64,000 nt of DNA from Sycobia sp. Sy_11 (taxonomy: Eukaryota; Arthropoda; Insecta; Hymenoptera; Epichrysomallidae), in the NCBI GenBank assembly GCA_018907035.1, contig JACCIC010000037.1, positions 372,001 through 436,000 of the forward strand, written 5' to 3'. The number at the start of each line of letters is the position of its first letter. Positions within the stretch are counted from its first letter, which is position 1. The notes beneath the pieces are model-generated. The model searched no databases and was not told the origin of the DNA. It worked only from the letters and a program-made list of their open reading frames with translations. Positions 37,401 to 49,279 of this stretch are shown piece by piece. Made by a program: the position numbers and the translations under genes.

Positions 37401-40400
37401 AGTCTTTTGTCCCTGCCCCGATATTTTTTATCACATTATTATAATATCGTTCTAATATCGATTATAATAATTTTGAAGACATAATTTTGGCAAAAAGCAT
37501 TTTTCCTAGATAATTTACACGCTCTATGATTAAAGAAAGTTTATATTTGTAATAATATCAAATAACATTTCGCTACTTGAATTGTCGAAGGCTACTTCGA
37601 TATCTTAAAACACAATTGGTAGGTCTTTTTTCTACAAAGGCTTCTTCAATTTTCATTGTTAAATTTACTAGATTTTCAGTCCAGCTTTTGCCCTGCCCGA
37701 ATCCGTATTGAGAATCTGGTATTATTTCATTGTATTAAATCCAGCACTGCAATCGATTTTTTTTATTCACATTGCGAATCGATTACATAGCCATTGAACT
37801 AAAGAAGTAGGGCTAAGGCTCACTCCATCACTATTTTTAATAAAGTAAATAAAAGATTTTTTCATTATAGTGTATAATTTTGATATCTGTACATTTCATT
37901 GTAATATCTAATAAGAATAACTTTTCTCTCATTAGTATTTTTTCAATATTTAAAAATCAATGCCATCCATACCAGGAGTCGACTTCTTTTTTTTTGCTTT
38001 CTAAGACTAAATTAAATTCGCTAAGACTGAACTGTTCCTTGAAAAATATCTAGGGTCTGTAGGTGCCCAAGGTGAACTCAATTTTCTTTAAAAATACTTC
38101 TGCATTAGGTTTATGTTGAAAATTTTCGGTTACATACTGTTTATTAATTTTTACTTATTTATTTTAAAAATTTTACATTTGTTCCATATAAAAGACGGAT
38201 TTTTTCAAAAATCCCAGCTTTCTGCAAATTCTACAGAGCTATCTTTTTTTATGTATACTTAAATAAATTAATAAAACTAAGTGCCTTGACATTATTAAAA
38301 TATCCACGTAGTGTTGGTTCAAACTTCTAAAGTTCCAGAACAATAATTTCAGTGACTTAGAATATTCGATATACCTAATTGTACTTGTATATTCATGATT
38401 TATTTTGATTATATTTCCATATTTTCTTTGTTATTTGTTGATACAATACTGGATAATTTATGGAAACCGTCATTTATTAATTTCTCTTGGATTCTTTTAA
38501 TTCTACATTTAAGTTTTGTCTCAGTGATATAATTATTTATTTCTGACAGTAGTTTTAAAAGAGAGTGAGAATCTTGTGTAAAATTCTTCGCAACTTCCTG
38601 TGATTTTAGAATTAGGTTATTTTTAACTTTTTTAGCATAGTAATTTTCAGGTTGGTTTCAGTAGTTCCTAGTTGTTCGTATAAATCTAAAGTAGAATGTC
38701 AGGAAATTGTTGTGACATATAGGGGCCGTTTATTTTTGTGCACAGCCAGTAAATTTTATTCTTGAGATTCAATAATATTTGTTTATGGTTTTCATCAAGC
38801 TCTAATATTGAGGAGAGACTTAAATTGGAAAGTTTTTCCGCGCTTTGTGTATTTGTAGATTCTTTTGCCTGGCATCGACAAGTAGCTTCTAAGATTTTGC
38901 AGTGTTTGGCTAGGTGACTTTTTCGTGAAAACACGAAACTTTCTCAGTTGATAAGTAAATATGGTAAGTTGTGTTGTCGTGTTTAATCATAAGAATGGGA
39001 GATAGGAGATTGACATAGTCGGGTTGAATATACATTTGCCTTCTAAAACTTTAGAAATGTGAAAAGCCAATTTCATTCATTACTACTCTTATGTAAGTAA
39101 TTTTGGAGCAAGAATAATATTTATTTTCGAAGCTTCTTCGAGTACTGTTTCGTTTGATATAATTAAACAGCCATTCGATAGTATAATACGTTTAGCCTTT
39201 GAAATTAATCGTCTTCCTTCAAGCTGATGAGCATCTATGTTTATTTTTATACGATCAACTATCAGTTTGTCAAAAATATCTTTATAACTGAGATACAGAT
39301 ATATTAGGCCATGTGAAACGCGATATATACATTTAATATTAATAGTTGGAATGATTTTCCCCATTGAGATAAATTTCCCCATTGAGACAGAGATAAATTC
39401 TATGGCATAAAAAACACAGCCTGTTTTTTTATCTGTATTTGCATTTATTGAGCCATTTTAGCGTAAAATATATGATAAATTGAAAACTGTGGTGTAGTAG
39501 CACTTTGTGTATTCCGAAATCATTTTGGAGTTTTTAGCTACCACTCCTGCAAGCGGAGACACCAGCTACTGCAAGCCCGTAAAATGAGATAAAAACAATT
39601 CTTCATCTTAGCATTGTGGTTTAGAGATTTACAACCATTTCACTGTGAAATACTAGTAAAAGCACTATTTAAAGATTGATTCTCTTGATTCAAGAATTCG
39701 CAGAAGCTGATAAATACATTCTAGTCATATAAAATTTCGAACAACACTAATTTTTAAATTTTTAAATCGATTTGAATGTTGTTTATCCAAAACCTGTTAT
39801 GGATTATTCAAAGACAACCTTTTTTTATTTATTAAATTTTTCACATATATGCTCTGAAGTCTTGATCTGTCTAAAGCGACAAAAATAATTAGATAACATT
39901 TTTGCAATATAAATATAGGTTCCAACATATATTAAACGTAAAAGAAAGTCCCCCAAAATTTTTTTAAAGTATAGAGGTAGCACACCTACGAGGACCTTGA
40001 TCATAATAAAGGAATAATTAGGTTCAAAATTAAGTTATTTTTTTCAAATATTAACTCCTATTTTTTACTCTAAATATAAAAAGAAGAGAAAATTTAGAGT
40101 AAAAAATTGAAATACGTCTACTATATATTGAGAAAAGCATGTTTTTTTGTTATAAACTGTCAATTCAGATAGTAACTGACCTCAAAAAAATAAACGTATC
40201 TTCTAAAATAACTATTGCGTACAAGTATTGGAAGTGAACTTGTGACCGAAGGCCTTAGGCATGATAAAAAAATAGAACCTCAAGAATAGAAAGAACAAGA
40301 AGAATCGAACAAACAAGACTCATGTTCCCAATTTATTCCTAATCAGCCAACCTAAAATTTTTCCATTTAAATTGAGATTAATAGACATAGGAATACGAGC

Positions 40401-40693
40401 ATATACGAGCTATTATTTCTATGGATATGCGTCTTATACCTTCTTTCTTCTTATTCCTTTCATTCCTCAAGCTCTATTCTTTTTCATGTATGGCGTGTAA
40501 CTTTCTTAATTTTTTGTCACGTTATATTCTTACCTTCATACTGCTCAGGATGAAGAAAAAATTAATGTTGAATAGAACCACTTTTAGCATCTCGTCTAAA
40601 TAAAATGTCAACCATATAGTTTTCAATTTCGACTATACAGAAAAGTTATTTCGGAAACACAGTATATTACCTACATACACACACATACACTCA

Positions 40694-40741
<48 letters not shown>

Positions 40742-43700
40742 AGTGTGGAGTTTTGTTGCTTTCTCCCATCTGGCGCCTCCCCAGGTTGCGGATAGGGGAT
40801 GGCTCGCTACAATTTGTAGAGGGCACTGAGGAAATAAAATACTCAGGGCGGACAGAAAAAGCTAATAGGGAGGGCCTCCCGAACTTAAGGCCAATTATGA
40901 CTAATGTTTAGTATAAACAAGGATATACCCCAGGGAGTAACTCCGGCAAGACCGGTCAATCTCCTCACCGATTCCGATAGAGTGCAAGCCTCTATGGTTG
41001 GTGGTAGCCCCTCGGATTCTGGGGAGGGCAAATCAAACATAATCTTAGATAGTACACTGGGTACTAAAGGAGATGTCATGATGGATCAAAAAACGACGGA
41101 TCGAGAAATCTCCATCACGCGCAGAAACAATCACCTGGAGCGACTTGGTGAGAAGATCAGCCAATTGTTGGACTTTGTTAAAGATAGGCATAACGTGTAC
41201 AAGACCATTAAGGATCTTGCCCGTTCTATTAATGCCTCATACAAATGCATCAGTATGGCAGAGGATGATCTATTACAGTATCAACGTCCTGGTACACATG
41301 AAGTGGTGACTCAGACTACGCCGAGTCTACGCTCTGACACCAAACGAAGCGCAGCAGAAGCGATGGATTCCACTCCTAAAACCATAGGTGGCAAAAGGAC
41401 GAAAGAACCATCATTGGGCTCAAGGAGACCACTAGAGTCGGTTGGAGTACCTACAGGGAAGTCTGAAGCCAAAGAAAATCAATGGCAGACCATCAAGCGT
41501 AAGAAGCCTAAAGGCAAAGATAAAGAATTATCTAGTACACGCAGGCTTAATGGACGAAATAGGCCTAATTCCATTTTGATTAAGGCCAATGAAGGAGTTA
41601 CATACGCGGAGGTACTGCGTCAAATAAAGAATGACCCGGAGTTATCTCATGTGAAGAATGAGGTTAACAGGATACGCAGAAATGCAAGCGGTGCCCTTGT
41701 ACTTCAGTTGGAGCGGACAGCCAAAGATGCACATGAGTTGGCACGCATTGTTGAAACTAAGGTTGGCCATAGCGCATCCACTTCGGTCCTGTTTAATCTT
41801 ATTACATTGGAGATTAAAGATATAGATGAGGTCACTTCAAAGAATGAAGAATTAGAGGCTCTGAGAACACACCTCGAGCTAAAGGAGACTAACCTACTAA
41901 TCGCTCGCTCCTTGCGGCAAGCTTATGGGGGTACCCAGACGGCGGTGGTGTCATGAGAGTCCCCCAGGGCTCAGTTATGGGACCTATATTGTGGAATATT
42001 ATGTATGATGGCGTGTTGAGGATTCCACAACGGCCTGGTTCAATAACAGTAGGGTACGCCGACGATATCGCTCTAGTAGTGACGGCTAAGACCCTTGATG
42101 AACTTACTGAAAATGCCAATGAGGCAATCAGCAACATCAGCAGATGGATTAAGACGGCTGGTCTACAATTAGCGGAGCACAAGACAGAAGTAGTTCTTGT
42201 CAGCAGTCGTAAGAAGGTAGATAGTATTACTCTTAAAGTTGGTAGCTGCCGCATTAATTCTGCGCCATCTTTACAATACTTGGGTGTCCAGCTTGATGCC
42301 AGGTTAAACTTCAAAGAACATCTAAAGATATCTGGCGAAAAATCGTAACGAGTTTCAGCTGCCTTGTGTCGGCTCATGTCTAACATTGGTGGCCCACGTC
42401 CACCCCAGAGGAAACTATTAGCTTATGTTGTTAATTCTGTCAGCATGTATGCAGCACCAATCTGGCATCATGCATGCGGAATTAAATCGTATTGTGAGTT
42501 GGCCATTGCGACCCGTCGTCGCTCCTGTATACGTATTATTAGTGGTTACAGGACGGTATCCACCGACGCTGCTGAGGTACTTGCCGGAATTCTTCCTTTC
42601 GATTTAGCTGCAGATGAACTGGCTAGGCTGCATAACATATGTAAGGCCGCAGTGGATTCTCTACAAAGTGCTAAAAACGTGGAACGTCATCGTTCTATAG
42701 AAATATGGCAAAAACGATGGACCGATTCTAGCAAAGGCCGATGGACTTATCGTATCCTTCCAGACATACACAGATGGATCAACAGGAAACACGGGGAATT
42801 AGATTTCCACCTAACTCAATTGCTGACTGGACATGGTTGTTTTAGGTCCTATTTCCACCGCTTTCACCTGGATAATAATGATCTCTGCCCCATTTTTCCG
42901 ACTTTGGTCGAGGATGCCGAGCATATATTAGTGAGATGCCCTCGTTTTAGAACACAACGTGAGCACTTGATGAACATCATCAATAAGCCAATAAGACCAG
43001 AGAGCATCCTATCAATAATGCTAGAATCTTCTGAAAACTGGAAGGCAGTAGCCAGTTTCGCAAAAGAGGTGATGACCAAACTTAGATATGCCGATAGAAC
43101 TAGGCGAATGGCCCAGGATGAACCAGGCTAACTGATCCTATTTTAAGATACAGAGGACGAACACCGAACTCCTGATCACCTGTGTGGATAGGGGACGTAG
43201 GATAGTGTCATAAGAAGAGGAGTCGTATAGGCTAACTAGCAGCCCCGCCGAAGTAATATTCCCGGATAGTTCCGGCGGGATGCTGGTTTCAAGAGGCCAC
43301 TAGTGCAGAGCTTGCTCTACCTACGCCTATATATATACGAATGCGAAAAGTTAAAAATCTTTAAAAATCATAAATTTATCCACTTTCAGACATAAATTTA
43401 TTTTAAATTGTCCACTTGAATTTTTCTCGTTTTGCCAAATGAAGAATCAATGTTAAGAACTCTTATTTAACAAAGCTAACTAGACCCAATAAATTTGAAA
43501 ATAACTATGAAAATAATCAAGAACGTCATAAGTCGGCCCCCTTATAGTCTGTACCTATTATTAGGGACTTCTTTCCGAAAGATTTTTAATTAATCTATAA
43601 AAGTATACATAAATTGAGACAATTACCTATCCAATAATCATATATACAACACTATTTAATTTACAGAATCTATTGAGATATTTTATCAAATTAATGCTGA

Positions 43701-46700
43701 CAATCCATTTAAATTATTAAATGAGGAAGTTAAGAAACAATTAACTATTGAATAGCATATAATTTGATTTGAACTTGATAATAGATCTGAACTCTACCTT
43801 GCAGTTTATATTTAAAACTTTTTTATTCTAAAACATGAGCTAAATTAACAACTTTTTGCCCATGATATTAGTATTTTTACATTTATATAATATGATTTTC
43901 GAATTTCGCCCTTACTTCAGGGATATATATTAATTAAACTTACCACGCAAGGACCACCAGGCTCATTGTTTTCTGGTATCATTTTGCCGTAGAAAATTAT
44001 ATTAAGATCGATGTAACTATACATAAATTGAATCTCATTAGTCTTTAAAATTTTAATATGAGCGTATCTTAAGAAACTTCCCAAACGTCCACCGATAAAA
44101 ACATCTGACATTCCAGATATGTCCTTCATTGTTGTAACCCAACTGTATCCAAATCCAGCTATTGCACCCATCAAACCTTCATATGAATCGGTACTCTTAG
44201 GTAATTTCACTTTACTTAATTGTGGAATGCTTTTTATATCTATGACTTCTTTTAACTTAAAAAAATATACTTTTGTTAGTTGTATATACATAAACTAAAA
44301 ACTATGTAATTTTATTCTAATTTTAATAATAATACTTTTAAAGTAACTTTTAGAAGTATAATTAAATGAATCTAGTAAAATGTTTGTAGTATCTGTAAAG
44401 AATTATATATCGCGTAAGGTAAGTTTTAAAAAAAAATTTAATAATTTAATAACAAGTATGTTATTTTCTTGTAAAGCGTTTATTAGAATAATTCATTAGA
44501 CTCTTTTATTACTGTAGATCTTTCTCAAAGCAAAACTGTAACATTTAAAATAGATCGATTGCATTTTTATCGAGACTCTATAAAATTTAACGAAATAGTT
44601 TTGCATATACATTTGAGAATTCCTCGTTTGAATTCTAGAACGAATATATGTTTATATCAGTTTCCAATTTCGATAAAGAAATTTTTTTACTTTTTTCTTT
44701 TTTCACTAAACTATTTATTAATATTTAAAATTTATGTAGATTTCTTTTATTTTTAAAAATAATGTATAATTTCATACCATTCTTAAAATATATATCGCCA
44801 TGTTTAAAAATGTCAACTGTATATTGCATAAGATGCCTTCATATGATTTCAACGATTTCTAAATTCTATTAGATTCTTTGTTTACATTAGTATTAGTTTG
44901 ATAAAATGATATTTTTATTATTTCTGTTGTATTTTTTAAAAAACGTCATTAAGATATTCTTCTATATGTTGAAAATTAGTTGAATTAACAAATTTTAATT
45001 AAAAATCTTCATATTAAATCACAAAATTAAAATAATCAATTATGTAACTTAATGATTATTATTATAAACATTATATGTTTTATTTCATTAATACCTTTCA
45101 ATAGTCTGAAAGGTATTAATGATACCTTCACACATTATTTTATGTTATTATTATTATATTATTATATTGTTTATAGATTGCAATGCATTTGTCACTTAAC
45201 GTACTTTGCATATTTTTTTACTTTTGTAACAGAAACTTACTTTCAACATTTTTCAATACAAGCAAGATTATGTATCCATCTTTTAACAAAAACTTGTAAA
45301 CTTTAAATTTAATAACCAATTTATCCGTTAAAAATTTACGTAGTTTATGTAAAACAATATATATTTATTGACTTTAGATTAATAAATTATTTAATGGAAA
45401 ACTCATACCCTACCAACTATTACTTTTAACGTATAACAATTGTTTTTGACAAGATTATGATCTAAATTGTCATATCAAGTACTAGATTAAGAAAGTTAAT
45501 TTATGAACGTTATAATAAAATTTAGATAAAATAAAATTTTAGATGCTTAATATTTATATAAAGAAAATTGATGAAAAAGTCACCTTTAATAAAACAATAT
45601 CATTTGTAATGACTGCATTATAATCTTTGAGTCTATATATTACATCTATGTCTACGTATAAAGCATTAGGATCATCTAAAACGTCTGTGGCTGCCATAAC
45701 CGAAAACGTAAACATTTGCAATTCTCCATTTGCGTCCATGAAGCAATGAGCCGCTGATATTGCGAAAAAATCGCTTAATAATGCCCCTCCACAGCGTGGC
45801 TTATATTGACCAGAGCCGTTACTTCGTACCTGAATTTCCAGCTGGTACTTGAAGTATTCTAAGTGTGCGCGATAACCGCCTACGATACTTTCATCAGGTA
45901 AAGCTGAGACTGAAACAAAAAAAACAGATATTAAAGGTCTATATTTATATACAATAGTTATGTAGTATGATTTAACTGATATATATGGTGACACGTTTGA
46001 AAGCAGAAGATTGCGAATTCATGCCATATAGAGGTATTCATGTCATAGTATCAATAGATACGCTAAGCATTATTTTTGTTAGTATATTGACCTTGTATGA
46101 ATATAACTTTTTCAAGAATTAATGTTATATTAATTTTTGAGCCGATAGAGGACTACTATTAGTAAGCTCGACATTTATTTTATAAATTAAAAGCTAATTT
46201 ATTATTCTAAATAAGTCATTAAATACTAATTTAAAGAATAATTTTCCGAATAAAAATAAATTTTGAAATACAGTTGTGTTAATCAATTTTCATAACTTCA
46301 ATATGAAGAATTGAAAAAATGAAACTATTAAGTAACAATAATTGAAAAAATGAAACTGTTAACATTTGAGTAACAGGATTTTATACTGATTGAAAAAATA
46401 ATCATTTACAAAAATCAAAATTTCAAATAACCTACAGTATAAAGTTAAAGAACCTTAATACAGGAAGAATTTTCAATTTCAACAATTCAATTATTCATCA
46501 AATTCATTGTTCAAAATAAATTTAGATTCTCGATCTAAAATTAAAGAAAGTGGTTTTTCTAAAGAAAACTAATAATTATAATAACATTATAGAAATTCTA
46601 ATCTAGAATAAAGAAGATAACATCGCGTATTTTATATATAACATGCTCCTTAATTCATTGCGTAAATTTATTTCTAATTAAATGATTGGGAATATGACCG

Positions 46701-47294
46701 TTCAAACACCACAGATATCGCAAGTACGTTCAATTTACAAAACTTTTGATTAATGATACTTCACAATAAATTATTAAAAAGATATTAAAACTATACTGAT
46801 TTATGCCACTGTAGCGATACTTCAAAAATATCATTAACAAATAGTATTTTACCGTTATTAACAAAAAAGTAAATTTACTATTAGCTCCTCATTGTAGAAT
46901 GTAATCAAAGCAATGGGTGACAATGAAAGTGCACCTTAAACTTTTTTTTTTCACTCTATTTACAGAGTATCTTCGCATAATCAACTTACAACTAGCATGT
47001 CGACGTACAAAATTTTTCTAGCATAATCAAGATTATATTCACAAAAAATATTTTTTATATTATACTTCTATTTTTAAAAAACAGAATTTAAGTTGTCAGA
47101 TCAGTTACTATCGAGTAAATATTAAAGCTGCAACGATTTGAAATCAATCTATCAGGTTATGAAAATTTTTGATTTTACTTAGAAAGAAGTATTTCGATGA
47201 GATGATCTTTCTTTAATAGAATTAACTTACCTTCGTTAATGATAGAAATAACGGCAATCACAAAATAACATAATAATATATTTGTCTGCCTCAT
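34455..47294 (-). CDS. Secreted trypsin-fold (S1 family) serine protease, four exons, complete
   Basis: Predicted extracellular endopeptidase. Exons by eye (minus): 47294-47231, 45909-45584, 44255-43944, 34652-34455. They total 900 nt (299 aa plus stop), all GT-AG and in phase. Exon 1 encodes a signal peptide (MRQTNILLCYFVIAVISII). The mature enzyme should start at IVGG (residues 30-33). Catalytic triad: His76 (AAHC), Asp125 (NDIVLL), Ser237 (GDSG, created at the exon 3/4 junction). Cysteines 61/77 and 233/258 can form two conserved bonds; the 168-182 pair (chymotrypsin numbering) is absent. Odd points: Ser rather than Arg/Lys precedes IVGG, so activation is not by a trypsin-like cut, and Gly occupies the residue-189 position, arguing against trypsin specificity. 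GDSGNAL replaces the usual GDSGGPL. Intron 3 is 9291 nt and full of transposon DNA. Physiological role unknown. Confidence 0.88.
35184..35785. mobile_element. Foldback (large inverted-repeat) element
   Basis: Two arms of about 270-295 bp, nearly identical and in opposite orientation, surround a central spacer at about 35475-35535. Outer ends read AATTAATAAAT...TTATTGGTCTTA(C/T)AGTC. Each arm also has an AAATA/TAAAA-rich block, the words GACAGTCAGACTGTCC (left) or its complement (right), CCCCCGTAGACTAATCTG, and CAGTCTGACTGTCCC next to the apex. No coding capacity. The same terminal words bound the small element at 57093-57237. It sits in intron 3 of the protease gene. Confidence 0.85.
35478..35520 (+). 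other. Hammerhead-like core at the foldback apex
   Basis: CTGATGA (35484-35490), then G, a GAGC/GCTC hairpin, GAAAC (35508-35512), GTT and GGAC, the same order as at 898-940. One extra G separates CUGAUGA from the hairpin, stem I is only CC/GG, and stem III has no loop. Structurally suggestive, not a canonical ribozyme. Confidence 0.35.
35786..36844. other. AT-rich intron sequence, nothing recognised
   Basis: Open frames at 35835-36026 and 36048-36314 (plus) are AT-driven and match no family. Confidence 0.4.
36845..39385 (-). mobile_element. Decayed I-type non-LTR retrotransposon, gag to RNase H
   Basis: The longest copy of this family in the window. Reading the minus strand: gag-like block (39382-39089, motif SKAKRIILSNGC), SFRRQMYIQPDYVN at about 39030, a zinc-knuckle remnant SHLAKHC (about 38900), a basic linker and RT traces at about 37700-37560 (FGQGKSWTENLVNLTMKIEEAF), then an RNase H domain at 37250-36850 (AEDIAIEDTLHII; GNEGADLLAKKV). 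RNase H places it in the I group. Stops and shifts occur throughout and no product is possible. It lies in intron 3 of the protease in the same orientation as the gene. Confidence 0.75.
39386..40676. other. AT-rich intron sequence, nothing recognised
   Basis: No element or exon supported. A 60-codon plus-strand frame at 40421 is unremarkable. Confidence 0.4.
40677..40740. repeat. (CA)n-type microsatellite with CATA variants
   Basis: ACACAT/ACAC units passing into a pure CA run that ends at the first base of the R1-clade element. Confidence 0.95.
40904..41956 (+). pseudogene. R1-clade ORF1 (gag-like), 3'-truncated
   Basis: A 350-codon open frame. The N-terminal half is Ser/Thr/Lys-rich with a coiled-coil-like segment near residues 75-120. 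At about residues 222-320 comes the conserved R1/TRAS-type gag core (RPNSILIKANEGVTYAEVLR, then SGALVLQLE, then LITLEIKDIDEVT). It ends at RSLRQAYGGTQTAVVS, where an intact gag would continue into three CCHC zinc knuckles; these have been deleted, so RNA binding should be lost. It overlaps the following ORF2 fragment at the ATGA around 41953, created by the deletion. Confidence 0.8.
41953..43131 (+). pseudogene. R1-clade ORF2 fragment (RT palm to C-terminus)
   Basis: Starts inside the RT domain with VPQGSVMGPILWN and continues through the catalytic YADD (GYADDIALVV), the LGVQLDARLNF block and thumb, to a stop after HLKISGEKS at about 42346. The frame resumes without a further stop to 43131, including the C-terminal region GRWTYRILPDIHRW, TGHGCFRSY and DAEHILVRC. 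The C-terminal zinc motif has lost one Cys (CPIF where CxxC is expected). No endonuclease and no RT fingers remain, so the protein is inactive. Confidence 0.85.
43336..43943. other. AT-rich intron sequence before protease exon 3
   Basis: No element identified. This should contain the 5' part of intron 3 of the protease on the minus strand, directly after its GTAAGT donor at 43943. Confidence 0.5.
44256..45583. other. Protease intron 2, AT-rich
   Basis: 1328-nt intron between catalytic-Asp exon 2 and exon 3. No repeat family or exon recognised inside it. Confidence 0.7.
45910..47230. other. Protease intron 1, AT-rich
   Basis: 1321-nt intron between the signal-peptide exon and the IVGG exon; donor GTAAGT, acceptor TTTCAG. 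No internal feature recognised. Confidence 0.7.
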
Positions 47295-48961
47295 ATTTTA
47301 ATGAAAGTTTCGAAGATTGTTCCGAAATTTTTACAAAATCGCTAATATTATAAAATATGAAATAGCTTGAATCAAGATCAAGATAGATAATGATTGCCTT
47401 CATATCATTCATATCATTATCTAGTAATTATCAACAATAATTACTTAATCGCATGCAAAATGTCTCGTTTTTGGAAATTTTTTAGTATATTTTTTCTTTA
47501 TTTTTGATAATCCATCTGTAACACGTTTAAAAAAAATTTCATCAATTTTATTATAACATAATTTTAATATTTATTGAAAACTATTATTTTATTATTATAA
47601 ACATAAGTGAATGCTCTAATCAGTAACTATGTATATGTACCAGTACATAACCATAGCTGCAATTGTTTTTTTTTTTTAATATTAAATTTGTCAAACATAT
47701 TATGATAAATCATTTGACTTCTTCTTTATAAGATTCAAGAATACTGTTATTTTTTGACAATTAAATCGCAATCATATTTTAATTTAATTATGTTTTCAAA
47801 TATGTTTCAGATATATATGTTGGTACGTAAATTTATATTTGTTTCCTATGACCTATAACCCTGAACTACTATATTCTTGAACTACTTATCTAGTGAAAGT
47901 TTTGTTTTATTATAAATTATTTTTAAAATTACGATTGTTCTGAGATATTTTATATAAGTACATATTTAAACTAATGATTCATTAAATTCATTTACTTTGT
48001 TAAAAATTTAGTTTTCGTGATGCAGTGGAACACGAATTTTGGACTATTAGTGCATCTCTTCTAGCACAGTCTGGGGTTGATACATATAGAGTGTTTATTA
48101 TTTTCTTTAATTATTCATATTTTAATTAATATTACAACATTTTAAGGAAATATTTTCATTAATATACAGCAAATCTATAGTAAGTCGTTATTTAAAAATT
48201 CAAATTGTTCAAAACTTTCATAATAGAGTCATGTTATTCTTAGACTGTCATTTACCTTCTGATACAACTTTTGATTACTAAACTTATCTTTTTATCCAAT
48301 TATATTATCTATACCTTTAATATTGCTCTAAATTTTTAACTACAATGATAGAATATTGAGCACTACTGCTGGATTCATTCTATTTACAAAATCAAAAATT
48401 TTCTGAACGTGTAATACTTATCATGAAATAATTTCAGTCTTCATTCACTAATCAGCAGTTCATTCATGTTCTATCTATTATTTTAATTATTATATAATTA
48501 AAATTACTACCTAATTGATTAAAAAACTTTTACTGCAGCTATTAAATGAAATGTCTCTTTCATACGAACAATCTGGTATTATACATTCACACTCCTGGAA
48601 AATGCTTCACTAAAGAGTTATGCAATCTTTCAAAATTTGACCTTTTTCATATCAATGAATTTATATTATCTTTGCATGGAATACTTGTTAAATAATTTTT
48701 TAACATCTGTGTCTATAAAAACTTTAAATATAAACTTCGAGAACGAAAGACTACGTACGAAAACATAGTAAATAAAAGAAATATATTTAAACAATACTCT
48801 TTATTCTTTCTGGCAGCTTTTTTCGTATTTATTTCTCTTGTAATATAATTTCTGTAACAATAAGCCAATACTAGCTCCATCTATATCATCGTGGTATCCA
48901 AATTGTAAAACTAGTCAATGTGTTCACATTTAATAGGTTCATAGTTTATGTGGTCTTTGAC
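47295..48961. other. Upstream flank of the protease gene
   Basis: AT-rich. It should hold the protease promoter, but no core element stands out. No other gene seen. Confidence 0.45.
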
Positions 48962-49000
<39 letters not shown>

Positions 49001-49001
49001 T
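48962..49001. repeat. (TTA)n microsatellite, left border of the retrotransposon pair
   Basis: About 13 TTA units, followed on the plus strand by a T-run that is the poly(A) of the minus-strand element. Confidence 0.95.
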
Positions 49002-49279
49002 TTTTTTTTTCGGAGTCTGTGAATGCTGTTTATGCATCTCCGATGGTCGTTCAGCAAGAATGGTCCTGAAAAACGACCACCGGAGTATGTGCGACTCGAC
49101 AGAAAACCCATGTCACTACGCACTAAACACATATCTCCGTGTTGCACCGACACCAGCCCGGAACTGTTATACACATTACTTCAGCCTGGGCGGCAGTCCT
49201 TGCGTGGTCATTTCACGTTCATATCTTTCATTCCAGATTCTCATGCATACTCGATATTACATTCACTCTTCATAGACTT

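Larger units (their letters stand above)
40741..43335 (+). mobile_element. R1-clade non-LTR retrotransposon, internal deletion derivative
   Basis: A compact element: 5' UTR 40741-40903, gag-like ORF1 (40904-41956), the 3' part of ORF2 (about 41950-43131) and a GC-richer 3' UTR (43132-43335). Everything from the end of ORF1 through the endonuclease and the first half of RT is missing at a junction near 41945. It starts exactly at the end of a (CA)n array, as expected for R1-clade families that target ACAY or AC repeats (Waldo/Mino type), but the 3' side has no CA repeat. It sits in intron 3 of the protease, antisense to it. Family name is an inference. Confidence 0.8.

Noticed and set aside
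48911..49174. Minus-strand frame ending in poly-Asn
   Set aside because: Reads through the (TAA)n tail of a retrotransposon.
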